A stretch of DNA of 64,000 nt from Actinomycetota bacterium (GTDB lineage: Bacteria; Actinomycetota; Acidimicrobiia; Acidimicrobiales; Poriferisodalaceae): NCBI GenBank assembly GCA_014238065.1, contig JABABU010000008.1, forward strand, positions 1 to 64,000, read 5' to 3'. The notes beneath the pieces are model-generated. The model did not search any database. It saw nothing but the letters and a program-made list of their open reading frames with translations, and was not told the DNA's origin. Positions within the stretch are counted from its first letter, which is position 1. Each line of letters opens with the position of its first letter. The translations under genes were made by a program, and so were the position numbers. Shown here piece by piece: positions 50,459 through 59,573 of the stretch.

Positions 50459-51600
50459 TGCCAACGAGCGCCGATGCAATCGTCGTCGGTGGTGGAATCG
50501 TCGGGATGTCGACGGCGTACCACCTTGTCCGGGCTGGAGTTGAAACGGTGCTCATCGATCGCGCCGACGCCGGTAGGGCAACAGACGCCGGCGCCGGGAT
50601 CCTCTCACCGGAGACGAACACGCGCGACCCTGACATCTGGTTCGACCTGGCGGTCGACGCGGTCGACTACTACCCGACCCTCATGGACAACCTTCTCGCC
50701 GACCAAGCCGACGACGTCGGCTATTCGCGTTGTGGGGCACTCGTTGTGGCCATGGCAGACGATGACGTCGCCGCATTCGAGGCGACGCAGCAGCACATCA
50801 TCGATCGTCGGGATCAGCGGAGCCAACCAACGCCAGACGAACTCCACACCATGTCCCCCGTCGAAGCGGGCGAGCTGATGCCTCCCCTTGGCGACATCGC
50901 CGGAGCCATCTGGAATGCGAACGCGTGTCGAGTTGATGGCCGGCTCCTGAACAGAGCCCTGCGGCGGGCGGCTGAGCATCGCGGGCTGACTGTCATCGAC
51001 GGCAGCGTGGACGAACTCATCCTCGGCAGGGGCAAGGTCACGGGGGTCCGCTGTGCTGGTGAACCGGTTCACGCCGGCGCAACAGCCATCGCCGGTGGCG
51101 CGTGGTCATCCACATTCGGGGACCAGATCGGCGTCGACATTCCGATCGAGCCGCAGCGCGGTCAGATTATCCACGTCGACCTCCCTGGAACCGATACGTC
51201 CACCTGGCCGATCATCAGCGCGCTCGGTTCGCAGTACATGGTGCCGTGGCCCGACAGTCGCATCGTTGTCGGGGCTTCGCGGGAGACCGGTTCGGGTTTC
51301 GCCACGGGGACCACGGTCGCTGGCGTCCATGAGGTACTCGGAGAAGCGCTCCGGGTGGCGCCAGGCCTGAAGCAGGGCCATATCCGCGAAGTGCGAGTCG
51401 GGCTGCGACCCGTTGCTGCCGATTCGATGCCAGTTCTCGGCGATGTCGGTGGCGTATCCGGCGTCCACCTCGCTACGGGCCACGGACCGACCGGCCTCAC
51501 CCTCGGCCCCTATAGCGGTCACCTCGTCGCCCAGCAGATGCTCGGCCAGGTTCCGTCGTCGGACATCACCGCATTTCACGTGTCCCGCTTTGCGTCGTAG
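50458..51600 (+). CDS. FAD-dependent D-amino-acid/glycine-oxidase-like oxidoreductase
   Basis: The 380-aa protein starts with the dinucleotide-binding fold AIVVGGGIVGMSTAYHLVRAG and continues with the DAO-family features: a GAGILSPETN turn, the FAD-contact VTGVRCAGEPVHAGATAIAGGAW and a C-terminal ATGHGPTGLTLGPYSG. It should oxidise a secondary or primary amine to imine with release of H2O2 or electrons. It is translationally coupled to the M19 hydrolase, which suggests that a dipeptide or acylated amine is cleaved and its product oxidised. Confidence 0.9.
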   Translation: MPTSADAIVVGGGIVGMSTAYHLVRAGVETVLIDRADAGRATDAGAGILSPETNTRDPDIWFDLAVDAVDYYPTLMDNLLADQADDVGYSRCGALVVAMADDDVAAFEATQQHIIDRRDQRSQPTPDELHTMSPVEAGELMPPLGDIAGAIWNANACRVDGRLLNRALRRAAEHRGLTVIDGSVDELILGRGKVTGVRCAGEPVHAGATAIAGGAWSSTFGDQIGVDIPIEPQRGQIIHVDLPGTDTSTWPIISALGSQYMVPWPDSRIVVGASRETGSGFATGTTVAGVHEVLGEALRVAPGLKQGHIREVRVGLRPVAADSMPVLGDVGGVSGVHLATGHGPTGLTLGPYSGHLVAQQMLGQVPSSDITAFHVSRFAS

Positions 51601-51672
51601 GGTCGAACCAAAGGCACATCCCACGATCTTGAGGGCGGCTACAGTGGCGCACAGACGTGGAGGTCTCTGCCG

Positions 51673-53466
51673 ATGAAGCGTAGAAATCCGTTGGTCATCA
51701 TCAGCACCGTCGTGTTGCTCGCGTCCACCGTCACCTTCGGCACTGTTGCGAGTGCGTCGCCCTCCGCCGTGGTCGGACCCCCGCCTGCCGACGGATCCGT
51801 CACCGACCAGATCATCGTCACCTTCGACGGATCGACGCGCGACCTGCCGAGGCAGGCACTCGAAGCTGCGGCCGGTGCCGGAGCGACTCGGATCCGTGAC
51901 TTCGGGCAGCGCGGCGCCATCATCAAGCTCTCGACTCCACAGTCGGGTCGGATGCTCCGGGGAGTCATGGTGGCGATCGGCGCGATGCCAGGGGTCGCTG
52001 CTGTTGAAGCCGACCAGATCATGCGCTCCATCGCCACGCCACCGTCCGACCAGCTCTACGGTCAGCAGTGGGACCTCACCTCGCCATTGACGGGCCCGAT
52101 TGGCATCGATGCTGAGGGTGCCTGGATGACGACCACGGGTAGCAGCTCGATTCGGATCGCTGTCGTCGACACAGGGATCGTCACCCACGTCGACCTGACC
52201 GGGAGGGTGGCCGCCGGCTACGACTTCATCAGCGACTCACGCATCGCGAATGACGGTGATGGTCGCGATGCCGACGCCAGCGATCCCGGCGATTGGATCA
52301 CCAAGTCGGAATCGCGCCGCGGGTTCTTCAAGCGCTGCCCCGTTGGTGACAGCAGTTGGCACGGCACCCACGTCGCCGGGACCATCGGCGCCGCTCACGA
52401 CAGCACCGGTATCGCAGGCATCAACGCAGTGTCACAAATCATTCCGGTTCGAGTGCTCGGGAAGTGTGGTGGGTACACCAGTGACATCGTGGACGGCATG
52501 CGGTGGGCCGCAGGTCTGGCGGTTCCTGGTGTCGCGACACTGGTCGATCACGCCCACGTGTTGAACCTGTCGCTCGGTGGGTCCGGGTCGTGCAGCTCCA
52601 CATATCAGGACACGATCAGCGATGTTCGCGGGCAGGGTGTGGTGGTGGTCGTGGCGGCCGGCAACAGTGACGCCAACGCCGCGAACTACTCGCCGGCGAG
52701 TTGCGACGGAGTCGTCACGGTGGCGGCGACCGGACAGGCCGGTGATCGTTCGTACTACAGCAACTACGGCTCGGCGGTCGAGATCGCTGCACCTGGTGGC
52801 GATCGGATCGCCGACGACGGAGACACGATCTTGTCGACGGTAAATTCGGGTGCGACCTCTCCGCTACCGGGGCAAGATTCTTATGCCACCTATCAGGGCA
52901 CGAGCATGGCGGCGCCGCACGTCGCAGGAATCGTGTCACTGATGTTGTCGGTGGACGACTCGCTCAGGCCGGACCAGGTGTCCGCGATGCTGCAGGCAAG
53001 TGCCACACCATTTCCGGCAGGGTCTTCGTGTACCACTGCCAGTTGCGGGTCCGGCATCGCGAATGCCGCTGCAGCGGTCGCTGCTGCAAGTGGTGGCAGC
53101 ACGACCACGACCACGACCACGACCATGGCGACCACCACTTCGGCGGCAACGACCACGACGACGTCGAGCACCATCGCTCCTGCCGGTCCGGGCGACTTCG
53201 TGAAGCTGTCACCAGCCGATGGCTCGAAGACTGGTCGGCGCCCCACCCTGAGGTGGAGCGCCTCGTCGGGCGCGGCGTCCTATGAGGTATGTGTCGACGC
53301 GATCATCAACGGCGAGTGTGACGGTACGTGGACCACCATCAACGGCACCTCCGCGCGGACCTCGCGCCTCGATCGCCGCATCACCTTCGAGTGGCAGGTT
53401 CGTGCTATCGGTGGTGGCACGAGTGTCGATGCGGATGCCGGCACCTGGTTCACCTTCCGAACCTGA
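51673..53466 (+). CDS. Secreted subtilisin-like (S8) protease with Thr-rich linker and Fn3-like domain
   Basis: The 597-aa protein has a signal peptide (MKRRNPLVIISTVVLLAS), an inhibitor-I9-like propeptide region (DQIIVTFDGSTRDLPRQALE to about 120) and the catalytic triad Asp166 (AVVDTGIV), His233 (HGTHVAGT) and Ser411 (QGTSMAAPHVAG). The oxyanion Asn is in VAAGNSDANA. After the catalytic domain comes a low-complexity Thr-rich linker (about 465-495) and a C-terminal beta-sandwich of fibronectin-III or purple-acid-phosphatase type (LSPADGSKTGRRPTLRWSA). It degrades extracellular protein. It stands alone, with a tRNA-like fragment and an intergenic stretch downstream. Confidence 0.93.
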   Translation: MKRRNPLVIISTVVLLASTVTFGTVASASPSAVVGPPPADGSVTDQIIVTFDGSTRDLPRQALEAAAGAGATRIRDFGQRGAIIKLSTPQSGRMLRGVMVAIGAMPGVAAVEADQIMRSIATPPSDQLYGQQWDLTSPLTGPIGIDAEGAWMTTTGSSSIRIAVVDTGIVTHVDLTGRVAAGYDFISDSRIANDGDGRDADASDPGDWITKSESRRGFFKRCPVGDSSWHGTHVAGTIGAAHDSTGIAGINAVSQIIPVRVLGKCGGYTSDIVDGMRWAAGLAVPGVATLVDHAHVLNLSLGGSGSCSSTYQDTISDVRGQGVVVVVAAGNSDANAANYSPASCDGVVTVAATGQAGDRSYYSNYGSAVEIAAPGGDRIADDGDTILSTVNSGATSPLPGQDSYATYQGTSMAAPHVAGIVSLMLSVDDSLRPDQVSAMLQASATPFPAGSSCTTASCGSGIANAAAAVAAASGGSTTTTTTTTMATTTSAATTTTTSSTIAPAGPGDFVKLSPADGSKTGRRPTLRWSASSGAASYEVCVDAIINGECDGTWTTINGTSARTSRLDRRITFEWQVRAIGGGTSVDADAGTWFTFRT

Positions 53467-54052
53467 GTCTCTGGTGCCACACGATGGCATCGGCGTGGTC
53501 GCGAGTCGCGAGGACCGATCCTCGCCGTCAGGCGAGTCGTCTCATCCTGAATGCAACGTGGTCGCCGGCGAAACCGAACCCGTGCGTTCGGCCCGTTCGA
53601 CGACCGCTGGCAACGAGGTGGGGGCGTGAGAGACTCGGTCGACAATGGTGATCCGCCGAGGAACCACGGCGTCGTGTCGCCGAAACGGCACTTGAGCTGC
53701 TGGGCACGGCTCGATCGATGGGAGCCAACGCCGACAGACTTGAGCGGGCACCAATCTTGTTGAAATAGTCTCTGAACTGGTGTTTCTAGACGTGCACGGG
53801 CATCCACGGACAGTCCGGGTGTGCATGACGCGCGAGAGGCCGCAGGCTCAAATCCTGTATCGCCTGGCGAGCATCTTCAGCGCAGGTGATGCTCGCGGAC
53901 TCCGACCGCAGTTGGGCCGAGTGTGGCAGTTGCTCGGAGCGGGCTGCAGGCGGCGTTGACGTTTCGACGGATGGATCTCGGTTGGGACCCGCGCCTGACC
54001 GCAGAGGTCATCTAGGGTCAAAATCAGTGCACCGCAGTGGGGAGAGTGAGTC
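53467..54052. other. Long intergenic region with a decayed tRNA copy
   Basis: Apart from the tRNA-Val-like remnant listed separately, these 586 nt contain only small overlapping frames with no recognisable product. The last part must carry the S9 peptidase promoter. Confidence 0.4.
53798..53866 (+). pseudogene. Degenerate tRNA-Val-like sequence
   Basis: The segment matches the 3' two-thirds of the tRNA-Val gene at 46866: GCATGAC in the anticodon loop, then G-C-G-C-x-A-G-A-G-G, a T-arm (GCAGG-CTCAAAT-CCTGT) and the identical CCTGTATCGCC. Most differences are transitions. The D-arm and the 5' acceptor half are poorly conserved and the acceptor cannot fully pair, so it is unlikely to be functional. 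Copies of a tRNA 3' end often mark the far border (att site) of an integrated element, here about 6.9 kb from the intact gene. Confidence 0.55.
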
Positions 54053-55894
54053 GTGCTGAGCGTGAGTGACTTCGTCGGGGTGGAGACAGCACTCGATCCA
54101 CGGCCCGTTGGCGAGGAGAAGGTCGCCTTCAGGTCGAACCGCGCTGGGGTCCCACAGGTCTTCGTGGTGAGCGGTGCCGGCGGCGATCCGGAGCAGGTGA
54201 CCGACACCGAAGGTGTCGTGTACGCAATCGATCCGCGCCCAGGACACGACCAGCTCTTGTTCGTCACCGATGTGGGCGGCGACGAGCAGTACGGGCTTCA
54301 CCTTCTCGATCTCGACTCCGGCGACGTTCAGAGCCTCATGTCCGAGCCGGACGTCATCTTCAATCACGGAGCATGGTCGCCGGACGGACGGCTTTTGTCG
54401 TATGCGTCGAATCGACGCACCCGGGAACACTTCGACATCTACGTCCTGAACGTGGAGTTGGGAGTCGAGCACTGCGTCTGGTCGATCGACGCGATGCCGA
54501 GAGCCGGATGTTTCAACTCCGATTCGTCGGTGCTCCTCGCCGAGGTTCCGAATCTCGAAGTAGGCGGCGACAACGACCTCTTCGCGGTACAGCTGAACCA
54601 GGATGGCTCGCCGTCGGGGCCCGCGGCGCTGCTCCTGACCGCCCACGAGGCTGATCCGACGAGCCCGGCCCAATGGACCAGTGCGGTCGTCCACGGTTCG
54701 GGATGCGTCATCGCTCTGTGCGATGAGGATCGTGAGTTCATGGCGATCCAGCGGATCGAGGCCGACGGGTCGGCTCGTGAGGTGATCGTCGAGCGCGACT
54801 GGGACATCGAGGCGTTTTCGCTCGACCATGAGAACTCGCGGCTGGCTGTCGTCGTGAACGAGGACGGATACTCGCGTGTGGAGGCCCTCCGACTCGATCA
54901 CGAAGGCCGTCCCGGCGGCTCCGTCGAGATGGCATCGACACCGACTGGCGTGATCGGTGCGCCGGTGTGGACGCGATCAGGCGATGCACTCCTCTTCAGC
55001 TTGATGGGTGCTCGCCATCCTTCGCACGTCTGGTCTGCTCCCATCGGTGAAGGAGCTGCCGGCGAGGAGGCTCATCAGCTGGTCGCGAGTGAGACCGGCA
55101 TTGTCGATCCGAGTCTTCTCGCAGAGCCACAGCTCGTCAGCTATCCGACCTTCGACGGACGTCAGATCCCTGGATATCTGTTCCGGCCGGCTGACTCAGG
55201 CCCGTCCGTACCCTGTCTCGTGATAGTGCATGGTGGCCCGGAAGCCCAGAGTCGACCTTCTCTGTGGGCCCAGTCTGCTGCGCAGCTGCTGATGACTGAA
55301 GGCGTCGCCGTTTTCGTGCCGAACGTCAGAGGTTCTACGGGCTACGGCAAGGAGTACGAGCACGCCGACGACCGCGAGAAACGGATGGACTCGGTCCGAG
55401 ATCTCGTCGCGTGTACCGATTGGTTGGTTCACAGTGCAGGGATCGACGAGAACCGAATCGGGGTGGTCGGCCAGTCGTACGGGGGTTTCATGGTCCTGGC
55501 CGCGATCACTGAGGCGCCTGAACGGTGGGCAATGGCGGTCGACCTGTACGGCATCGCGAATTTCGAGACCTTCATGGAGTTCACTGGCCCGTGGCGGCGG
55601 AGGCATCGAGCCCGAGAGTACGGGGATGACCCTGAGCTTCTTCGGTCCATCTCTCCGATCCACAAAGCTGACCGGATCACATGCCCGTTGCTCGTGATCC
55701 AGGGTGATCGTGACGTTCGGGTGCCCCAAGAAGAGTCGGAGCAGATCGTGGAGACCGTTCGTGGCAACGGCGGCCTCGTCGAGTTCGTCGTCTATCCGGA
55801 CGAAGGACACGGAATACAGAAGCTCGCACACCGACTCGACATGGGTGAGCGTTTCGTCGAGTTCGCCAGAAGACACCTTCTCGGGCGGAGCTAG
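54053..55894 (+). CDS. S9-family prolyl-oligopeptidase/acylaminoacyl peptidase
   Basis: The 613-aa protein has an N-terminal beta-propeller (repeats such as NHGAWSPDGRLLSYASNRR and VWTRSGDALLFSLMG) and a C-terminal alpha/beta-hydrolase with Ser in GVVGQSYGGFMVLAA, Asp in IQGDRDVRVP and His in YPDEGHGIQ. It cleaves short peptides, and the two-domain layout and motif order match S9C acylaminoacyl peptidases. GTG 54053 begins MLSVSDFVGVE. No signal peptide is seen, so it acts in the cytoplasm. Confidence 0.9.
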   Translation: MLSVSDFVGVETALDPRPVGEEKVAFRSNRAGVPQVFVVSGAGGDPEQVTDTEGVVYAIDPRPGHDQLLFVTDVGGDEQYGLHLLDLDSGDVQSLMSEPDVIFNHGAWSPDGRLLSYASNRRTREHFDIYVLNVELGVEHCVWSIDAMPRAGCFNSDSSVLLAEVPNLEVGGDNDLFAVQLNQDGSPSGPAALLLTAHEADPTSPAQWTSAVVHGSGCVIALCDEDREFMAIQRIEADGSAREVIVERDWDIEAFSLDHENSRLAVVVNEDGYSRVEALRLDHEGRPGGSVEMASTPTGVIGAPVWTRSGDALLFSLMGARHPSHVWSAPIGEGAAGEEAHQLVASETGIVDPSLLAEPQLVSYPTFDGRQIPGYLFRPADSGPSVPCLVIVHGGPEAQSRPSLWAQSAAQLLMTEGVAVFVPNVRGSTGYGKEYEHADDREKRMDSVRDLVACTDWLVHSAGIDENRIGVVGQSYGGFMVLAAITEAPERWAMAVDLYGIANFETFMEFTGPWRRRHRAREYGDDPELLRSISPIHKADRITCPLLVIQGDRDVRVPQEESEQIVETVRGNGGLVEFVVYPDEGHGIQKLAHRLDMGERFVEFARRHLLGRS

Positions 55895-56001
55895 AGACCG
55901 GCGGACCCTCCATCGAACTCTGCTTGCCGACGTCGATCCGTTACGAGAAGATCGATGACACCGGCCTGGCGGGGCCGGTCACCGAGATGAATGGGGGACT
56001 C

Positions 56002-57678
56002 ATGGCTGAGACCACGATCTACGTGGCGAAGCGTGTCGTCACGATGAATCCCGCGAACCCGTCCGGGTCCGCTGTTGCGGTTCGGGATGGCAGGGTGCTG
56101 GGGGTGGGATCCGTGGATGAACTCGCAGCTTGGGGCGAGCACGAGATCGACGATCGTTTCGCTGACAAGGTGTTGACGCCAGGCTTCATCGAGACCCACT
56201 GTCACTCGTCGACCGGCGGCCGCTGGCTCAACCCGTATGTCGGCTACTTCGACAGGGCAGATCCCGAAGGAGTGATCTGGAAGGGATGTAAGGACATCTT
56301 CGAGGTGATCGATCGTCTCAAGGCGCTCGAAGCCGCGATGACGGCCGAGGGTCAACCTGATGACGAACTCCTCCACGTGTGGGGTCTCGATCCGCTCTAC
56401 TTCGACGGGGAGCGGATGTACGCATCGCACCTCGACACGGTGTCGGCGACGCGCCCCATCTTCGTGCACCACGCGAGCGGTCACCTGGCCACCGTCAACT
56501 CGGCTCTGATGCGAGCCGAGAACATCACCGCCGACTCGATGACGCCTGGCGTGGTCAAGGGAGCCGACGGTTCACCGAACGGCGAACTGCAGGAACCGGC
56601 AGCCATGTCGTTGGCGACGAAGGCCTATGCACAGATGGCCGCATCGCGTATGGCGCCTGAGGCGTTGTGGAATTTCGGATACGAAGCTCGCAACACGGGC
56701 ACCACGATGGTGGCGGACCTCGGAACGGGCACGTTCGAGGATCCGCTCGTCGACCTCTGGCGGGGAATCGTCGAAGACGACGACTTCCCCATGAGGGTCA
56801 TGCTCACGGCCTCGAACATCATGGGAGGAACAGCGGCACCGGCGGAGCTCGCGGCGAGGACCGCAGAGCTGTGGAGGTCTGGCTGCTCGGACAAGCTGCG
56901 TTTCGGCATCGTGAAGCTGATCCTCGACGGGTCGATCCAGGGTTTCACCGCAAGGATCAGCTACCCGCATCACTACACCGTCCCCGGGGACAGCTCGGAC
57001 AACGGGTTGTGGCTCACCGCGCCCGACCAGATCGCCGACATTCTCGATCCATATCACCGGGCCGGACTCACTGTTCACTGTCATTGCAACGGAGACCAGG
57101 CGACAGAGGCTTATGTCGACGCCGTAGAAGAGGTGCTCGAACGGCATCCGCGTTGGGATCACCGCCACACCGTCCAGCACTGCCAGCTGACGAAGAGTGC
57201 GCAGTATCGCCGGATGGCGTCGCTCGGCATGTGCGCCAACATCTTCAGCAACCACATCTTCTACTGGGGTGATCAGCACCGTGACCACACGGTCGGTCCT
57301 GAGCGAGCCCGAGGTATGGATGCGTGTGCGACCGCGCAACGAGAAGGTGTGCCGTACTCGATCCACTCCGATTCGGGTGTGACTCCGCTCGGCGGCCTCC
57401 ACGTTGCCTGGTGCGCCGTCAATCGACTGACCGCGACCGGAGATGTGCTTGGCGAGTTCGAGAAGATCTCGGTCGAGGACGCGATGTATGCGATCACGCT
57501 CGGCGCGGCGTTTCAGATGAAGATGGACCACGAGGTCGGGAGCATCGAGGCTGGAAAGTTCGCCGATTTCGCGGTGCTCGAGTCCGACCCTTTCGAAGTC
57601 GATCCGATCGACCTCAAGGACATCGGCGTCTGGGGGACGGTACTCGGAGGCGTTCCGTTCGAAGCCCCGAGAACGTGA
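56002..57678 (+). CDS. Metal-dependent amidohydrolase, YtcJ-like (first of a tandem pair)
   Basis: The 558-aa protein has the amidohydrolase-3 (YtcJ-like) layout: the N-terminal sandwich edge IYVAKRVVTMNPANPSGSAV, the metal motif GFIETHCHSSTGG (H-x-H), a second-half HCHCNGDQATE and HRHTVQHCQLTK, and IHSDSGVTPLGGLH with the metal-binding Asp. These enzymes cleave N-acyl or formyl groups or amides. ATG 56002 has a G-rich ribosome site (GGGGGA). It is followed after 7 nt by a close paralogue in the same orientation, so the pair almost certainly arose by tandem duplication. The frame is open upstream to 55924 without protein-like sequence. Confidence 0.9.
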   Translation: MAETTIYVAKRVVTMNPANPSGSAVAVRDGRVLGVGSVDELAAWGEHEIDDRFADKVLTPGFIETHCHSSTGGRWLNPYVGYFDRADPEGVIWKGCKDIFEVIDRLKALEAAMTAEGQPDDELLHVWGLDPLYFDGERMYASHLDTVSATRPIFVHHASGHLATVNSALMRAENITADSMTPGVVKGADGSPNGELQEPAAMSLATKAYAQMAASRMAPEALWNFGYEARNTGTTMVADLGTGTFEDPLVDLWRGIVEDDDFPMRVMLTASNIMGGTAAPAELAARTAELWRSGCSDKLRFGIVKLILDGSIQGFTARISYPHHYTVPGDSSDNGLWLTAPDQIADILDPYHRAGLTVHCHCNGDQATEAYVDAVEEVLERHPRWDHRHTVQHCQLTKSAQYRRMASLGMCANIFSNHIFYWGDQHRDHTVGPERARGMDACATAQREGVPYSIHSDSGVTPLGGLHVAWCAVNRLTATGDVLGEFEKISVEDAMYAITLGAAFQMKMDHEVGSIEAGKFADFAVLESDPFEVDPIDLKDIGVWGTVLGGVPFEAPRT

Positions 57679-57685
57679 GCAGCTC

Positions 57686-59356
57686 GTGACGACGACTATT
57701 TTCACGGCCCGGCGAGTCATCACAATGAACCCGGCCAACCCGTTCGGCACCGCGGTTGCGGTTCGCGATGGAAGGGTGCTCGGAGTCGGAAGGGCCGAAG
57801 AGCTGGCCGAGTGGGGCGAACACACCCTCGATGAGCGCTTCGCGGGCCTCGTGCTGATGCCGGGTTTCGTCGAAGCTCACTCGCACAGTGCAGCTGGAGC
57901 CATGTGGGCCATGCCCTATGTCGGCTATTTCGATCGCACTGCTCCCGACGGAGAGGTGTGGCAAGGGTGCAGAAGCATCGACGACGTCATCGCGCGGCTC
58001 CGGTCGATCGAGGAACAGATGTCGGCGGCTGGGGCCGACGACGCCGAGCCGTTGGTGGCCTGGGGGCTTGACCCGATCTACTTTGCCGACGAGAGGATGT
58101 ATGCACATCACCTCGACGAGGTGTCGAGCGTTCGGCCCGTATACGTCCAGCACGCCAGCTTTCATCTGGCCACCGTCAACTCGGTGTTGCTCGAGCGTGA
58201 GTCCATCACCTCCGACATCCAGACTCCAGGGGTGGATCTCGGGCCCGACGGCGAGCCGAACGGTGAGCTTCAGGAGCGTCCGGCCATGGCATTGGCGGTC
58301 GACGCCACTGCCAAGTTGTACGGCTCGATGGAGACCGACGAAGCGTTGTGGGCGTACGGGCATGTCGCCCGCAACGCGGGTCACACCACCATCGCCGACA
58401 TGGGAGGTGGCCAGCTGCCCGATGAGCGTGTTGCTCAGTGGCGGCGAGTGGTCGACCATCCTGACTTCCCTGCACGTGCTTCTGTGACCGTGTCGACGAA
58501 CCGGGCGGGGCCACTGGGGAGACTCGACCTGGCGGGACGTGCGGCCCAGCTTCGGAACGAGAGTTCGGAAAAATTGCGGTTCGGTGTCGTGAAGATCACT
58601 CTTGACGGTTCGATTCAGGGTTTCACTGCCAGGGTCTCGTCGCCGCACTATTACAAGCCGCCGCCAGGGCATCCTGGCAACGGCATGTGGCTGATCGCTC
58701 CTGACCAGATGGCAGAGCTCGTTCTGAGCTACCACCGTCTCGGTCTCACGATCCATTGCCACTGCAATGGCGACGAGGCGACCGAGGTGTTCATCGATGC
58801 AGTCGAGAGCGCCCTCGAAGCGCACCCGAGATGGGACCATCGCCACACAGTTCAGCACTGCCAGTTGACCACCACAGCGCAGTATCGCCGCATGGCTGCG
58901 CTCGGAATGTGCGCCAACATCTTCAGCAATCACATCTTCCACTGGGGCGACCAGCATCGCGACCTCACGGTCGGTCCCGAGCGGGCGCGAGGCATGGATG
59001 CCTGCGCCACCGCCTCACGGCTCGGCGTGCCGTTCTCGATCCACTCCGACGCCGCGGTGACGCCACTCGGGCACCTGCACGTCGCATGGTGCGCAGTCAA
59101 TCGAATCACTGCATCCGGTGACGTGCTGGGCGATCAAGAGAGGATCTCGGTACCCGAGGCGCTCCATGCCATCACGCTCGGAGCCGCGTGGCAGCTCAAG
59201 ATGGACCACGAGATCGGCAGCATCGAAGCGGGCAAGTTCGCCGACTTCGCGGTGTTACACGACGATCCCCTTACCGTCGATCCGGCGCGGCTCAAGGACA
59301 TCGGCGTGTGGGGCACCGTGCTCGGCGGTAGGCCACACCCATCGTCCGCCCCCTGA
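57686..59356 (+). CDS. Metal-dependent amidohydrolase, YtcJ-like (second of a tandem pair)
   Basis: This 556-aa paralogue of the preceding gene shares nearly every landmark: RRVITMNPANPFGTAVAVRD, GFVEAHSHSAAG (H-x-H metal motif), HCHCNGDEATE, HRHTVQHCQLTT, RMAALGMCANIFSNHIF and IHSDAAVTPLGHLH. It starts at GTG 57686, seven nt after the first copy ends. Substrates may have diverged, because segments such as the 310-330 region (SSPHYYKPPPG versus SYPHHYTVPGD) differ. The pair is a clear case of tandem duplication. Confidence 0.9.
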   Translation: MTTTIFTARRVITMNPANPFGTAVAVRDGRVLGVGRAEELAEWGEHTLDERFAGLVLMPGFVEAHSHSAAGAMWAMPYVGYFDRTAPDGEVWQGCRSIDDVIARLRSIEEQMSAAGADDAEPLVAWGLDPIYFADERMYAHHLDEVSSVRPVYVQHASFHLATVNSVLLERESITSDIQTPGVDLGPDGEPNGELQERPAMALAVDATAKLYGSMETDEALWAYGHVARNAGHTTIADMGGGQLPDERVAQWRRVVDHPDFPARASVTVSTNRAGPLGRLDLAGRAAQLRNESSEKLRFGVVKITLDGSIQGFTARVSSPHYYKPPPGHPGNGMWLIAPDQMAELVLSYHRLGLTIHCHCNGDEATEVFIDAVESALEAHPRWDHRHTVQHCQLTTTAQYRRMAALGMCANIFSNHIFHWGDQHRDLTVGPERARGMDACATASRLGVPFSIHSDAAVTPLGHLHVAWCAVNRITASGDVLGDQERISVPEALHAITLGAAWQLKMDHEIGSIEAGKFADFAVLHDDPLTVDPARLKDIGVWGTVLGGRPHPSSAP

Positions 59357-59573
59357 CGCAGCCTCGGCGAAAGCTCTCGCGGAGAACAGCGCGGAGTCCT
59401 TCTCGTCCTAACCGCGATCGAGCAGTTCTTGACTGAGTCGCGGTAGGGACTCCGATGGCAGAAAACCGAGGTCTGCACCAGCCGGGTAGATTCCGCGGCT
59501 CGATCCGAGATCCCTCAATTGTCTTCGGTCAAAACCGTGCCGCTGTGGCTCCTTCTCTTGGGCCTGTCCCGGG

